From NCBI GenBank assembly GCA_023426265.1, contig JAFABA010000124.1, forward strand, positions 1-31,765: a stretch of 31,765 nt of DNA. The letters run 5' to 3'. The stretch's first letter is position 1, and every line of letters starts with the position of its first letter. The notes under the pieces are model-generated. The model had not been told where the DNA came from, did no database searches, and was given only the letters and a program-made list of their open reading frames with translations. Positions 1 to 7,245 of this stretch are shown in pieces. This DNA comes from Bacillota bacterium (lineage in GTDB: Bacteria; Bacillota; Clostridia; Christensenellales; CAG-138). The position numbers were made by a program, and so were the translations under genes.

Positions 1-86
1 GCCCGTATGTCCAGATCATGTGCAAACGCCATCAAAATAGCGACGGCATCATCATGTCCGGGGTCACAGTCGATGATGATCCTCAT
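1..86 (-). CDS. Nucleoside hydrolase, N-terminal fragment (cut by window edge)
   Basis: Only the first 28 codons are present; the gene continues beyond position 1. The start ATG is at 84-86 on the minus strand, with an AAAGG ribosome site upstream. The peptide begins MRIIIDCDPGHDDAVAILM, the Asp-rich calcium- and ribose-binding motif (DxDPGxDDA) of inosine-uridine-preferring nucleoside hydrolases. These enzymes cleave the N-glycosidic bond of nucleosides to give ribose and free base in the cytoplasm. The gene follows the NupQ-like permease by 17 bp in the same direction, so it is the likely fifth gene of the nucleoside uptake operon. Family assignment is firm from the motif; base preference cannot be told. 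Confidence 0.85.
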   Translation of the reverse strand, partial: MRIIIDCDPGHDDAVAILMAFAHDLDIR

Positions 87-103
87 GTAACATTACCTTT
101 CTT

Positions 104-1039
104 TTATGCCTTCTTCATTTTCCGCAATGGATTCTTCTTGCGCGAGACTGAAATGGAGTACGCCACCAGGCCGATCAGCGTCGCCGTGTAGGGGATGATA
201 CGGATAAACTCCGACGGAACGCTGTAGATGCCCAGTGCGTTCGAAAGCGCATCCGCGAAGCCGAACAGGAACGATGTAGCGGCTGTGCCGATGGGCGAGC
301 TTCTTCCCATTGCCTCGGCCGCGATCGCCGTCCAGCCGCGCCCGGCAATCATATCGCGCGAGAACCAGGAAACGTACCCCATGGACATGAACGCGCCGCC
401 CATGCCTGCAAGCAGGCCGCTGATCAACAGCGCGATCACCCGCGTGCGGTTTACGTGGATACCGACCGAGGTTGCCGCCTGCGGGTTTTCTCCCACTGCG
501 CGCAGCTTGAACCCGAACGACGTTCTGCGCATCATCAGCGCGACAACAATGACACAGAGAATGGCGCAATAGGTGAGCGCGTTGTGCCCGGAGAAAATGT
601 CCCCCAGGATGGGGACGTCCTTAATGAGGGGAATGTCCACCTGCGGGAGGACCTTGCTGGGAAGACTGGCGCTCGTACCTTTGTCATGCGCGAAAAGATA
701 CAGGAAAAAGATCGTTCCTCCGCTCGAGAAAAGGTTCAGGGCGATGCCGCCCAGGATGACGTTGGTCTTATAATAGAGCGTGAAGAACGCGAGCACCGCT
801 GCGAGCAATATCCCAAATATAATGGCGCCCAATAGCCCGGCCCACGCGCTTGCCGTGAACGCGCTGACCACGACGCCTACAAACGCGCTGAAGAGCATGA
901 TGCCTTCAAGCGCGATGTTGGGCGTGCCGGCGGTGTTGGCAACAACGGCGGCCATCGCCGCAAAGAGGATGGGCGTTGTAACGCGCAGCACCGAATAGGC
1001 GAAGTCGGTAGAGAAGATAATCCCTAATAAGTCAGGCAT
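104..1039 (-). CDS. nupQ: ABC transporter permease, NupQ-like (nucleoside uptake)
   Basis: The 311-residue integral membrane protein has many hydrophobic segments and belongs to the BPD_transp_2 permease family (the family of RbsC and of B. subtilis NupP/NupQ). A loop around residues 175-200 (GFKLRAVGENPQAATSVGI) is the EAA-like coupling helix that contacts the ATPase. It should form one half of the membrane channel with the permease encoded just upstream, whose 3' end it overlaps by 8 bp, indicating translational coupling. The C-terminus is basic (SRKKNPLRKMKKA), as expected for a cytoplasmic tail. The nucleoside role is inferred from the BMP-type binding protein and the nucleoside hydrolase in the same gene set. 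Confidence 0.87.
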   Translation of the reverse strand: MPDLLGIIFSTDFAYSVLRVTTPILFAAMAAVVANTAGTPNIALEGIMLFSAFVGVVVSAFTASAWAGLLGAIIFGILLAAVLAFFTLYYKTNVILGGIALNLFSSGGTIFFLYLFAHDKGTSASLPSKVLPQVDIPLIKDVPILGDIFSGHNALTYCAILCVIVVALMMRRTSFGFKLRAVGENPQAATSVGIHVNRTRVIALLISGLLAGMGGAFMSMGYVSWFSRDMIAGRGWTAIAAEAMGRSSPIGTAATSFLFGFADALSNALGIYSVPSEFIRIIPYTATLIGLVAYSISVSRKKNPLRKMKKA

Positions 1040-2081
1040 GCTTCGTTACCTCCTTGAGCACCAGGCGCTGCTTGTAGCTGTGCAAAAACCGCTCCGCGCT
1101 GATAAGCAGGATGATGATCCCCTGCAAAATAAATACCATTTCGCTGGGTACGTCTGAAAGCCGCGCAACCATATCCGCCCCTACGCGGATATACGCCAGA
1201 AACAGCGCCGAAGCGACAACGCCTCCCGGCTTGTTGCGCGCGAGCATGGCGACGAGCGCGCCGTCAAACCCATAGCCGGGGAGGCCCGTCCACTCAAACT
1301 TCTGGTGCATCCCCAGCGTTTCGATCGCGCCGCCCATGCCCGCGATCAGCCCTGCAAGCAAATGCGCCAGGATAATGACCTTAAAGGTATTGATTCCTGA
1401 ATAGTCCGCAAACCGCTTGTTCATGCCCGTTATGCGGATTTCATAGCCCCACTTTGTACGGTACATGAAGACGTAGACAAGCAGGACCATAAATAGCGCT
1501 ATGATGAGCCCCGAATGCAATCTCGTACCGGGCAGTATGCGGGAAAGGACTGCCGTCTGCTCGTACTTTACCGAGATGACTGCCGTTGCGGTGACATCGC
1601 GCAGGTGATAGTTCATGATATATTGCCCGATTCCAAGGAGAATGCTGTTGAGCATCAGAGACGTCACAAGCTCGCTGGCGTTCCACTTTGCCTTAAAAAA
1701 GCCCGGGATCGCCATGATCAGCATACCTACGACACCGCCTGCGAGGATCGCCAACGGCTGATGCACAAATGCGGGCAGTTTTAAGAATATCGCAATTGCG
1801 GAGGCCACAGTCGCGCTCATGAAGAACACGCCCTCCCCGCCCAGGTTGAACAGCGAGGCCTGGAACACCACCGCCATAGCAAGCCCCGCGAACATCAGCG
1901 GGATGGCGAGCTCCACCACGTTGCCGATATAGCGCAGCGACCGGATTGGCCCAAGAAGAAAGGTAGAAATGGCCTCTAAAGGCTGCTCGCTGATCAAAAG
2001 AATGATCCCAAAGCCAATCAGCACCGCGGTGGAAATCGCAACCAGGGTGCGGAGCGCTTCAAACCGGGTTTCCCTATTCAT
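1032..2081 (-). CDS. nupP: ABC transporter permease, NupP-like (nucleoside uptake)
   Basis: This 349-residue membrane protein is the second BPD_transp_2 permease of the BMP-type importer. The N-terminal segment around residues 15-30 is hydrophobic, and further spans follow throughout. The region near residue 215-235 (GYEIRITGMNKRFADYSGI) matches the EAA-like coupling loop of this family. It is slightly longer than its partner, as NupP is relative to NupQ in B. subtilis. The start codon overlaps the end of the ATPase gene by 8 bp and its own end overlaps the next permease by 8 bp, so the three genes form one tightly packed operon. Substrate is inferred from context, not from the permease itself. 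Confidence 0.87.
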   Translation of the reverse strand: MNRETRFEALRTLVAISTAVLIGFGIILLISEQPLEAISTFLLGPIRSLRYIGNVVELAIPLMFAGLAMAVVFQASLFNLGGEGVFFMSATVASAIAIFLKLPAFVHQPLAILAGGVVGMLIMAIPGFFKAKWNASELVTSLMLNSILLGIGQYIMNYHLRDVTATAVISVKYEQTAVLSRILPGTRLHSGLIIALFMVLLVYVFMYRTKWGYEIRITGMNKRFADYSGINTFKVIILAHLLAGLIAGMGGAIETLGMHQKFEWTGLPGYGFDGALVAMLARNKPGGVVASALFLAYIRVGADMVARLSDVPSEMVFILQGIIILLISAERFLHSYKQRLVLKEVTKHA

Positions 2082-3627
2082 AAAGCGCCTCCTTTATCCG
2101 TTTTTCATCATGCCGCTCTACTCCAAGCATGTAAAGTCCGAGCTCATGTTCCTGCACGTTTGAAGCGTCCCCGAAATAGGCCACAATCTCGCCGCCATAC
2201 ATGACGAGCAGGCTATCCGAAAGCTCCATGACCTCGTTGAGATCCGCGGAAATCAGCAGGATTGCGCAGCCGTCCATGCGCATTTGCAGCAGCTTCTGGT
2301 GGATGATCTGGGCTGCGCCGATATCCACTCCGCGGGTTGGCTGCTCCGCAATGAGCACATGCGGGCCGCCAAAGCATTCTCTTGCGACGACGACTTTTTG
2401 CATATTCCCGCCCGAAAGCATGGACAGCTTTTGCGAAGGGGAAAAGCACTTGATGCCGTATTCCTCCACGGCCTGCCTGGAGACGCTTTCGAGTGCGCGC
2501 TGCCGCAGCAGCCCGTGTTTGCAAAACGGCTCTTTTGCGTATTTGTTGGAAATGAGATTTTCGAGGATGTTCCCTTCTTTGGCCGAACCCACCTCGATAC
2601 GGTCTTCCGGGATATATCCAAAACTCCGGCGGCGCAGCTGCGCGCGGCTCAACGCGGAGATGTCCTTGCCCTCCATGCGTATAGAGCCTGCATGCGGGGT
2701 GAGCCCGCGTGAGAGAAGCTTTGCAAGCTGTGCCTGCCCATTTCCCTCAACGCCCGCGATGCCTACAATGCGTCCGCCCGGGACGCCGAAGCTCGCGTTC
2801 TTTACAAGCGGCACGCCGCTTTCTCCATAATAGGTAAGCCCTTTTACCACGAGCAGCGGCTTGCCGGGAGAAACGGCGGGTTTTTCAAAATTCGTTACAA
2901 TATCTCTGCCCACGATGAGATTGGATATCTGCTGCTCGGATAGGTCGGCCGTTCTATATTCGCCCACGCGCTTGCCTTGCCGCATGATCGTAATGCTGTC
3001 GGATATGGCCTTCACCTCGCGGATTTTATGGGAGATGAAGATAATAGTATGCCCATGCTTTTTCAGGTTTTTCAGTTCCTCGAAGAGCTGCTCCGTCTCC
3101 TGCGGCGTCAGCACGGCGGTGGGTTCATCGAGTATAATGATCTTTGCGCCGCGTATGAGTGTTTTAAGAATCTCGATCTTCTGCTTCATGCCGACTGAGA
3201 TTTCCGAAACCCGCGCGCGCGCATCCACGGAGAGATTGTATTTTTGGCTGAGTTCGTTGGTGATCTCGATGCATCGCTGCTGATCCACAAAAAGGCCCTT
3301 TCGGGGCTCCATATCCAGAAGGATGTTTTGGGCAACGGTAAAGGAATCCACAAGCATAAAATGCTGGTGCACCATGCCTATGCCGCTGGTGATCGCATCC
3401 TTGGAGGACGAGAAAGCACACGGCTTGCCATCAAGAACAATCCTGCCGCTCGTTGGCTTTTCCATGCCGAACAGGATCTTCATGAGCGTAGATTTCCCGG
3501 CGCCGTTTTCGCCCACCAACGCATGGATCTCGCCGGCCTTGAGGTTGAAACTGACACCGTCGTTGGCGACAATGCCGTTGTCGTAAACCTTGGATATGTT
3601 CTCCATCGAAAGCAAAAGTTGTGACAT
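2074..3627 (-). CDS. nupO: Double-domain ABC ATPase, NupO-like (nucleoside uptake)
   Basis: The 517-residue protein has two fused nucleotide-binding domains, as in RbsA, MglA and B. subtilis NupO. Domain 1 (about 1-245) has Walker A GENGAGKST, Q-loop MVHQHF, signature SVGMKQK, Walker B IIILDEPTAVLT and the H-loop FISHKI. Domain 2 (about 255-500) has a degenerate Walker A (GVEGNGQAQ, no lysine), signature LSGGNMQK, Walker B VLIAEQPTRGVD and no H-loop histidine (LISADLNEV). This split between an active and a degenerate half is normal for this importer family. It energises the two downstream permeases. The gene is separated from the lipoprotein gene by a 189 bp gap containing hairpins, so it may be transcribed at a lower level than its binding protein. 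Confidence 0.9.
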   Translation of the reverse strand: MSQLLLSMENISKVYDNGIVANDGVSFNLKAGEIHALVGENGAGKSTLMKILFGMEKPTSGRIVLDGKPCAFSSSKDAITSGIGMVHQHFMLVDSFTVAQNILLDMEPRKGLFVDQQRCIEITNELSQKYNLSVDARARVSEISVGMKQKIEILKTLIRGAKIIILDEPTAVLTPQETEQLFEELKNLKKHGHTIIFISHKIREVKAISDSITIMRQGKRVGEYRTADLSEQQISNLIVGRDIVTNFEKPAVSPGKPLLVVKGLTYYGESGVPLVKNASFGVPGGRIVGIAGVEGNGQAQLAKLLSRGLTPHAGSIRMEGKDISALSRAQLRRRSFGYIPEDRIEVGSAKEGNILENLISNKYAKEPFCKHGLLRQRALESVSRQAVEEYGIKCFSPSQKLSMLSGGNMQKVVVARECFGGPHVLIAEQPTRGVDIGAAQIIHQKLLQMRMDGCAILLISADLNEVMELSDSLLVMYGGEIVAYFGDASNVQEHELGLYMLGVERHDEKRIKEALYE

Positions 3628-3684
3628 GCTTGCCTCCTATCAAAGAGCATCTCAAAAAACTCCATTCGTCCCGCCCTGCTTTTG

Positions 3685-3715
3685 GAGCGGAAACGTGCAC
3701 CGCACGTTTCCGCTC
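3685..3715 (-). terminator. Strong hairpin between BMP lipoprotein and ATPase genes
   Basis: A perfect 14 bp stem (GAGCGGAAACGTGC with its exact complement at 3702-3715) closes a 3-base loop. In the operon direction (minus) it is not followed by a T-run, so it is more likely an mRNA 3'-end stabiliser or partial block than a full intrinsic terminator. On the plus strand it is followed by TTTT. It lies inside a wider imperfect inverted repeat (3647-3662 against 3757-3772). Confidence 0.6.
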
Positions 3716-3775
3716 TTTTAGCATCCCGGCCTTTCAGCCCAAGATTGCGCTCAAACGAGTTTTAAGAGATGCCCA

Positions 3776-3802
3776 TAAAGAGCAGGGGGTGTTCCCCTGT
3801 TC
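3776..3802 (-). terminator. Weak intrinsic terminator or attenuator after BMP gene
   Basis: On the minus strand, 14 bases past the lipoprotein stop codon, the stem GAACAGGGG pairs with CCCCTGCTC (one G-T pair) around the loop AACAC, followed by TTTAT. The T-tract is short, so read-through into the ATPase gene is expected. This fits a high binding-protein to transporter ratio. Confidence 0.5.
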
Positions 3803-3816
3803 CGGCTCCGTTGCTT

Positions 3817-4974
3817 CTACGGACGGACCGAGTTTCTCAGCGCCTCGATTTCGGAAGTCTCTTTGCCGAACGCGGTATCGATTGTGATTTCGCCGGCCGC
3901 GATTTTAGACTCGATCTCGTCGATCTTGGCCTGATCGTCGGCGCTCACAAGTTTCTTATAGATTTCGTTCTTCGCAAGGCCGACGCCGTTTTCTTTCACG
4001 CCGAGAGCCTCATAATGGCCATAGAGCTGGCCCGAACGATGCTCCGAAACGGCGCGCAGGATGCACTCGTCAATTCTTTTTACCGCGGAGGTGATGATGC
4101 AGTCCGCCTTGGCGGGATCGCTGTCGATAAAGGCGGCCGCCTGATCGGAATCTACGCCGATGACCAGCTTATTGAGCTCCTTGGCCGCGTCGATGACGCC
4201 TAAGCCCGTCTGTCCGGCCGCCTGGTAGATGATGCCTACGCCGGAGTTGTACATGGCGATGGCATGTTCCTTGCCCTTGGCGGCATCCGTGAAGCTGCCC
4301 GCATAGGAGACGGCGACCTTAACTTCCGGCATGACATATTGTGCACCCTGGATGTAGCCGATCAGGAAATCGTTGATGCCGGGGATATCCATGCCCCCGA
4401 TAAAGCCGATCTTGGTTTCGCCTGCTTCCTTGGCCTTGAGTGCCGCAAGCGCGCCGGCCATGTAGCTCAGCTCATTCGTTTTATAGAAGGCGGAGTACAT
4501 ATTGGGCGTGACTTCCTCTTTGGAGGTATCGAAGTTGATGAAGTATTTCTCAGGATGGTCAAGAGCCGTTTGCTGGAGCAGATCAAAAATCTCTACATTG
4601 CCCGTGATGATGATATCCCAATCCTGCTCTGCAAAATCGAGCAGCGTGGGCTCCCATTTGGTCTGGTCCGTACCCATCTCAACGACTTTTGTCTCTGCGC
4701 CCAGGGTTTCCTTGACGAGCGTCATGCCTGCGTTCGCCATGTCGAAGAAGGATTTGTCCCCCAGATTGCCGGGCACGAGCAGCGCAACCTTCAGGGGCTC
4801 TTCCGCATCGGCAGGAGCCTCGGTATTCGCGGCATCCGGCTGCGCGGGCGTTTCCTGCTCCGTACCGGGAGCCTCGGCAGGTGCGGCGCTCGGGCTGGGC
4901 GCTGCAGGCTGGGAGCAACCGGCCAGTGCGAGAAGCATCAGCAGTGCCAAAACGATACAAAATGTGCGTTTCAT
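3817..4974 (-). CDS. BMP-family substrate-binding lipoprotein (nucleoside type)
   Basis: I place the start at the ATG 4972-4974, not at the upstream open frame, because it follows a GGAGGGG ribosome site and begins a lipoprotein signal: MKRTFC, a hydrophobic core, then the lipobox LAGC with Cys20. This gives 385 residues. A Pro/Ala/Glu-rich linker (about 21-65) tethers the domain to the outer face of the membrane. The rest (LKVALLVPGNLGDKSFFDMANAG onward) is a type 1 periplasmic-binding fold of the Bmp/Med family, which in B. subtilis NupN and Treponema PnrA binds purine nucleosides. It is the first gene of the nucleoside importer operon and has its own promoter at 5099-5127. The exact nucleoside is not predictable here. 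Confidence 0.9.
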   Translation of the reverse strand: MKRTFCIVLALLMLLALAGCSQPAAPSPSAAPAEAPGTEQETPAQPDAANTEAPADAEEPLKVALLVPGNLGDKSFFDMANAGMTLVKETLGAETKVVEMGTDQTKWEPTLLDFAEQDWDIIITGNVEIFDLLQQTALDHPEKYFINFDTSKEEVTPNMYSAFYKTNELSYMAGALAALKAKEAGETKIGFIGGMDIPGINDFLIGYIQGAQYVMPEVKVAVSYAGSFTDAAKGKEHAIAMYNSGVGIIYQAAGQTGLGVIDAAKELNKLVIGVDSDQAAAFIDSDPAKADCIITSAVKRIDECILRAVSEHRSGQLYGHYEALGVKENGVGLAKNEIYKKLVSADDQAKIDEIESKIAAGEITIDTAFGKETSEIEALRNSVRP

Positions 4975-5001
4975 AGTTCCCCTCCATAATCGTTTATATA
5001 T

Positions 5002-5039
5002 TTCAAACAAGCAAGGATGGCTCCTTCGCTTGGTTTGAA
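5002..5039 (-). promoter_or_regulatory. Stem-loop in the leader of the BMP operon
   Basis: The transcript leader of the lipoprotein gene contains a 16 bp stem with two single-base bulges and the loop GCCA. Its arms are 5002-5017 and 5022-5039. It sits 18 bases upstream of the ribosome site. It does not match the purine riboswitch pattern I know, and it lacks a T-run, so it may act on stability or translation. Function is unknown. Confidence 0.45.
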
Positions 5040-5056
5040 CCGGCTGCGAAGCGTTG

Positions 5057-5070
5057 GGAAAACATTTACC
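5057..5070 (-). promoter_or_regulatory. Candidate cre or LacI-type operator in BMP leader
   Basis: The near-perfect palindrome GGTAAATGTTTTCC has a single mismatched pair and a TG centre. It resembles LacI-family operators and the CcpA cre consensus (TGWAANCGNTNWCA, with three mismatches). It lies about 20-35 bases downstream of the predicted transcription start, where a bound repressor would block elongation. Confidence 0.35.
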
Positions 5071-5098
5071 TAAACTTGTTTCCTGAATAATTATTAAA

Positions 5099-5127
5099 AT
5101 GTTATCATGAAGATTTATTGTTGTCAA
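5099..5127 (-). promoter_or_regulatory. Sigma-A type promoter of the nucleoside uptake operon
   Basis: On the minus strand a perfect -35 TTGACA (5122-5127) is separated by 17 bases from the -10 TAACAT (5099-5104). The predicted start is near 5092, giving a leader of about 118 bases before the lipoprotein ATG. Confidence 0.65.
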
Positions 5128-5412
5128 TCGGATACTTCTGCCTGCCGCATAATCCTTCGCATGAGCTGGACTGGCAAACGTCACCGCCTGTGAGCAGATG
5201 CAGCGCACCAAGCGCTGGGTTCAGAAAAGGGCGGTATCATGGCCTTTCACGGATATCGGGCGTTTGCATTGGGGAAGTTACGGTCGGGACCGCACACGCC
5301 ATCGGCGTCAGCGCTTAGAAACAAAGTATGAAGATGAGGCTTCTCAAGAAATGAGAAAGACACAAAAGTTAAGAAGCGAAGCCCGAGCCAATCAGCTGTG
5401 AGATACAAATGA
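5128..5412. other. Gene-poor spacer, no supported gene
   Basis: I see no convincing gene here. Short open frames on the plus strand (for example 5118-5318 and 5198-5401) lack good ribosome sites and match no family I recognise. Their sequences are Arg/Ser-rich in the way that non-coding frames often are. Confidence 0.5.
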
Positions 5413-5444
5413 TAGGCCCTCTGCTTTCGAAGGCAGAGGGCCTA
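5413..5444. terminator. Long symmetrical hairpin without T-run
   Basis: A perfect 12 bp stem, TAGGCCCTCTGC paired with GCAGAGGGCCTA, encloses the loop TTTCGAAG. It is followed by AAACG on the plus strand and by TCATT on the minus strand. It could terminate the remnant ankyrin gene on the minus strand, whose stop is 51 bases upstream of it in that direction, but the missing T-tract makes this uncertain. Confidence 0.4.
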
Positions 5445-5494
5445 AACGTTTACTCGATGATATTATCTTTTCTTATGCGACAATAATACGAAGA

Positions 5495-5749
5495 TCATGA
5501 ATAGGCTTCGGCTTTTAAATTAGCGCATGGACAGTATCTACCTGTATTATAAGAACATGCGATTGCTAATGGCGAAGATAGCAGCGATTCATCCGAACTG
5601 GTCTTTATATCTGCGCCGAAACTTATGAGCAGTTCGACCATTTCCGTATGTCCTTCACTTGCCGCAATATACAAAGATGTAATACCACTATTGCCCTAAT
5701 ATCGGCCCCCATATCTAACAAGTATTGAGCAAATTCTACATATGCCCGC
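5495..5749 (-). pseudogene. Ankyrin-repeat gene remnant with frameshift
   Basis: Reading the minus strand from 5749, one frame gives AYVEFAQYLLDMGADIRA, the second half of an ankyrin repeat. A shift of one frame near 5693-5700 then gives NSGITSLYIAASEGHTEMV and onward through ELLISFGADI, a nearly perfect ankyrin repeat, ending at a TGA at 5495-5497 after a Cys-containing tail. A single-base deletion at the junction (GADIRA to NSG) explains the break. There is no start codon or ribosome site: the fragment begins directly after the stop codon of the LacI gene. It is therefore the 3' end of a degraded ankyrin protein gene. Ankyrin repeats mediate protein-protein contact; the original partner is unknown. 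A sequencing error could account for the frameshift but not for the missing 5' part. Confidence 0.75.
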
Positions 5750-5750
5750 C

Positions 5751-6776
5751 TTATCGCTTTGAGGCGGGAGACTTGTCAGCGTCGGGAAGCGGGCGGGTTG
5801 TCTCTTTATGGGTTATCTTGTGAGACATTACAACCCGTTTGATGATGGATTTCGGGTCGGTGATCCGTTCATAGAGCAAGTCGAATGAGGTCTTACCCAT
5901 ATCGTAGCCGGGCTGATCGACAGATGAAATCGCCGGCGTACACATGTCGGAAAGGTAAGTGCCGTCAAATCCAATGACATCGACGTCTTTTCCCGGAGTT
6001 TTACCAACCTTGAGCAGATATTTGGTCACGCCCGCGGCAGTCTGATCGCTTGAAGTGAAGATTGCCGTCGGCGGCTCAGGCAGGGACATGAGCGTCTTGC
6101 AGCTGTCGTAGCCGCTGCTGTAGTTATAATCACATCCGAGCAAATATTCCTTTCGGAATGGAATGTCATATTTCAGCAGCATGTTTTTATAACCGACTTC
6201 ACGGTCCTGCTCATATGGACGGTCGAACATTCCATTGACAAACGCGATGCGTGTGTGGCCGGTTTTAATGAAGTATTCGATCGCTTCTTCTGCTGCTGCG
6301 ACGTTGTCGATACAGGTGTAGCAGATACCCGTTCCGCTCGTGCGCGCACCGCACTGTACATATGGATATTTCATTGCAAATTTGAGTATCTTTTCGGCGG
6401 AAAGAGAGCTGGTAAAGCCAATCACACCATCCACCTGCTTGGTGCGCAGGAAGTCAAGATACCGTGTCTCGGAGCCAGGGTCGCGGTGAGTGATGCAGGC
6501 AAGAGTATCGTAACCAAATGCGCTTGCACGATGCTCCACTCCCTGCAGCACGCGGGAATAGTACGGGTTGGAGATGGAGGGGAGGAGTACCAAGATCTTT
6601 CCGCTCCTCTGGGAACGCAACGCACGACCGACAAGATTTGGCTTGTAGCCCGTTGATTCAATTACTTCCAACACCCGCTTGCGCGTCTCATCAGAGACAT
6701 AGTCGTCATTGTTGATCACGCGTGACACCGTAGCAACGGATGTTTCAGCCAGAGTTGCAATCTCTCTAATATTCAT
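5751..6776 (-). CDS. LacI-family transcriptional regulator
   Basis: The 341-residue protein has an N-terminal LacI helix-turn-helix with hinge helix (about 1-58; IREIATLAETSVATVSRVIN, then YKPNLVGRALRSQ) and a type 1 periplasmic-binding-like sensor domain (about 60-325). It is divergent from the FAD oxidoreductase/CoA-transferase/LIV operon across a 469 bp gap. TGTAAC-type palindromes stand next to both promoters, so it probably represses that operon and itself until an effector binds. The effector is unknown but is likely the imported acid or a catabolite. A 7 bp inverted repeat (CCCGCCT/AGGCGGG) straddles the stop codon. Confidence 0.92.
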   Translation of the reverse strand: MNIREIATLAETSVATVSRVINNDDYVSDETRKRVLEVIESTGYKPNLVGRALRSQRSGKILVLLPSISNPYYSRVLQGVEHRASAFGYDTLACITHRDPGSETRYLDFLRTKQVDGVIGFTSSLSAEKILKFAMKYPYVQCGARTSGTGICYTCIDNVAAAEEAIEYFIKTGHTRIAFVNGMFDRPYEQDREVGYKNMLLKYDIPFRKEYLLGCDYNYSSGYDSCKTLMSLPEPPTAIFTSSDQTAAGVTKYLLKVGKTPGKDVDVIGFDGTYLSDMCTPAISSVDQPGYDMGKTSFDLLYERITDPKSIIKRVVMSHKITHKETTRPLPDADKSPASKR

Positions 6777-6813
6777 GAAACATTAGCCTCTAACTATGAA
6801 ATTCTACAACGCA

Positions 6814-6829
6814 GTTACATATATGTTAC
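6814..6829. promoter_or_regulatory. Candidate operator at the LacI gene promoter
   Basis: GTTACATATATGTTAC is a 16 bp palindrome with one mismatched pair. It contains two GTTAC half-sites and lies just downstream of the regulator's own -10 box, a position suited to autorepression. The same GTTACA/TGTAAC words recur at 7131-7154 by the divergent operon promoter. Confidence 0.5.
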
Positions 6830-6835
6830 ATTATC

Positions 6836-6864
6836 ATGATAGTAGGAGTGGAAGGGATTGTCAA
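6836..6864 (-). promoter_or_regulatory. Promoter of the LacI regulator gene
   Basis: On the minus strand the perfect -35 TTGACA (6859-6864) and the -10 TATCAT (6836-6841) are 17 bases apart. The transcript would start near 6829, inside the candidate operator. Confidence 0.65.
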
Positions 6865-7098
6865 CGTATTTTTGCACAACAGGAGAATATGTATTTCTTG
6901 ATTTCGTCGTATTGAGAAGCTAAGGGGGCAGATTAGCGGCGGATGCTCGTTTTGAAGATAGATGACGTTAAAATGCTGGATATTTTGGCCCAATGCCGGT
7001 TCAACAGAGAACCATTCCCCTGATTTTAGGAATAAGACGTGCTTATCTAATTACTCCCTAATTAAAAATCTCCAAATAAAAAAATGTGCATTTTGGTA
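6865..7098. other. AT-rich spacer between divergent promoters
   Basis: This stretch lies between the promoter of the LacI gene and that of the FAD oxidoreductase operon. I find no coding frame with a ribosome site, no RNA gene fold and no repeat that I can support. It is AT-rich toward 7060-7090. Confidence 0.5.
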
Positions 7099-7127
7099 TT
7101 GTAAAATCCGAAACAGCATGATAATAT
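7099..7127 (+). promoter_or_regulatory. Candidate promoter of the FAD oxidoreductase operon
   Basis: The -35-like TTGTAA (7099-7104) and the -10-like TAATAT (7122-7127) are 17 bases apart. The operator-like palindrome at 7131-7144 lies directly at the predicted start site, which supports a repressed promoter here. Confidence 0.45.
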
Positions 7128-7130
7128 TCA

Positions 7131-7154
7131 TGTAACAGATTACACATAGTTACA
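7131..7154. promoter_or_regulatory. Candidate LacI operator of the catabolic operon
   Basis: TGTAACAGATTACA (7131-7144) has perfect 5 bp arms TGTAA/TTACA around a 4-base centre, the usual size of LacI-family sites. A further GTTACA half-site follows at 7149-7154. The words match those at the LacI gene promoter (6814-6829), so the divergent regulator is the natural candidate to bind both. Confidence 0.5.
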
Positions 7155-7245
7155 TTCGGAATGCCAATTATTCGCGACTATTCAAACGGGTCAATCAAGA
7201 GCCAATCAGACGGAGAACCAATTAATTAGGAGAACCAAATTAAAA

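Noticed and set aside
2074..2860. Degenerate second ATPase domain of the NupO-like protein as a novelty.
   Set aside because: Loss of the Walker A lysine and H-loop histidine in the second half is the normal state of RbsA/MglA/NupO-type fused ATPases.
4264..4989. 241-codon plus-strand frame opposite the BMP lipoprotein.
   Set aside because: It is antisense to a gene with a signal peptide, ribosome site and promoter, and no family is recognisable.
5198..5401. 67-codon plus-strand frame in the spacer.
   Set aside because: It has no ribosome site, and its Arg/Lys/Gln-rich product has no recognisable domain.
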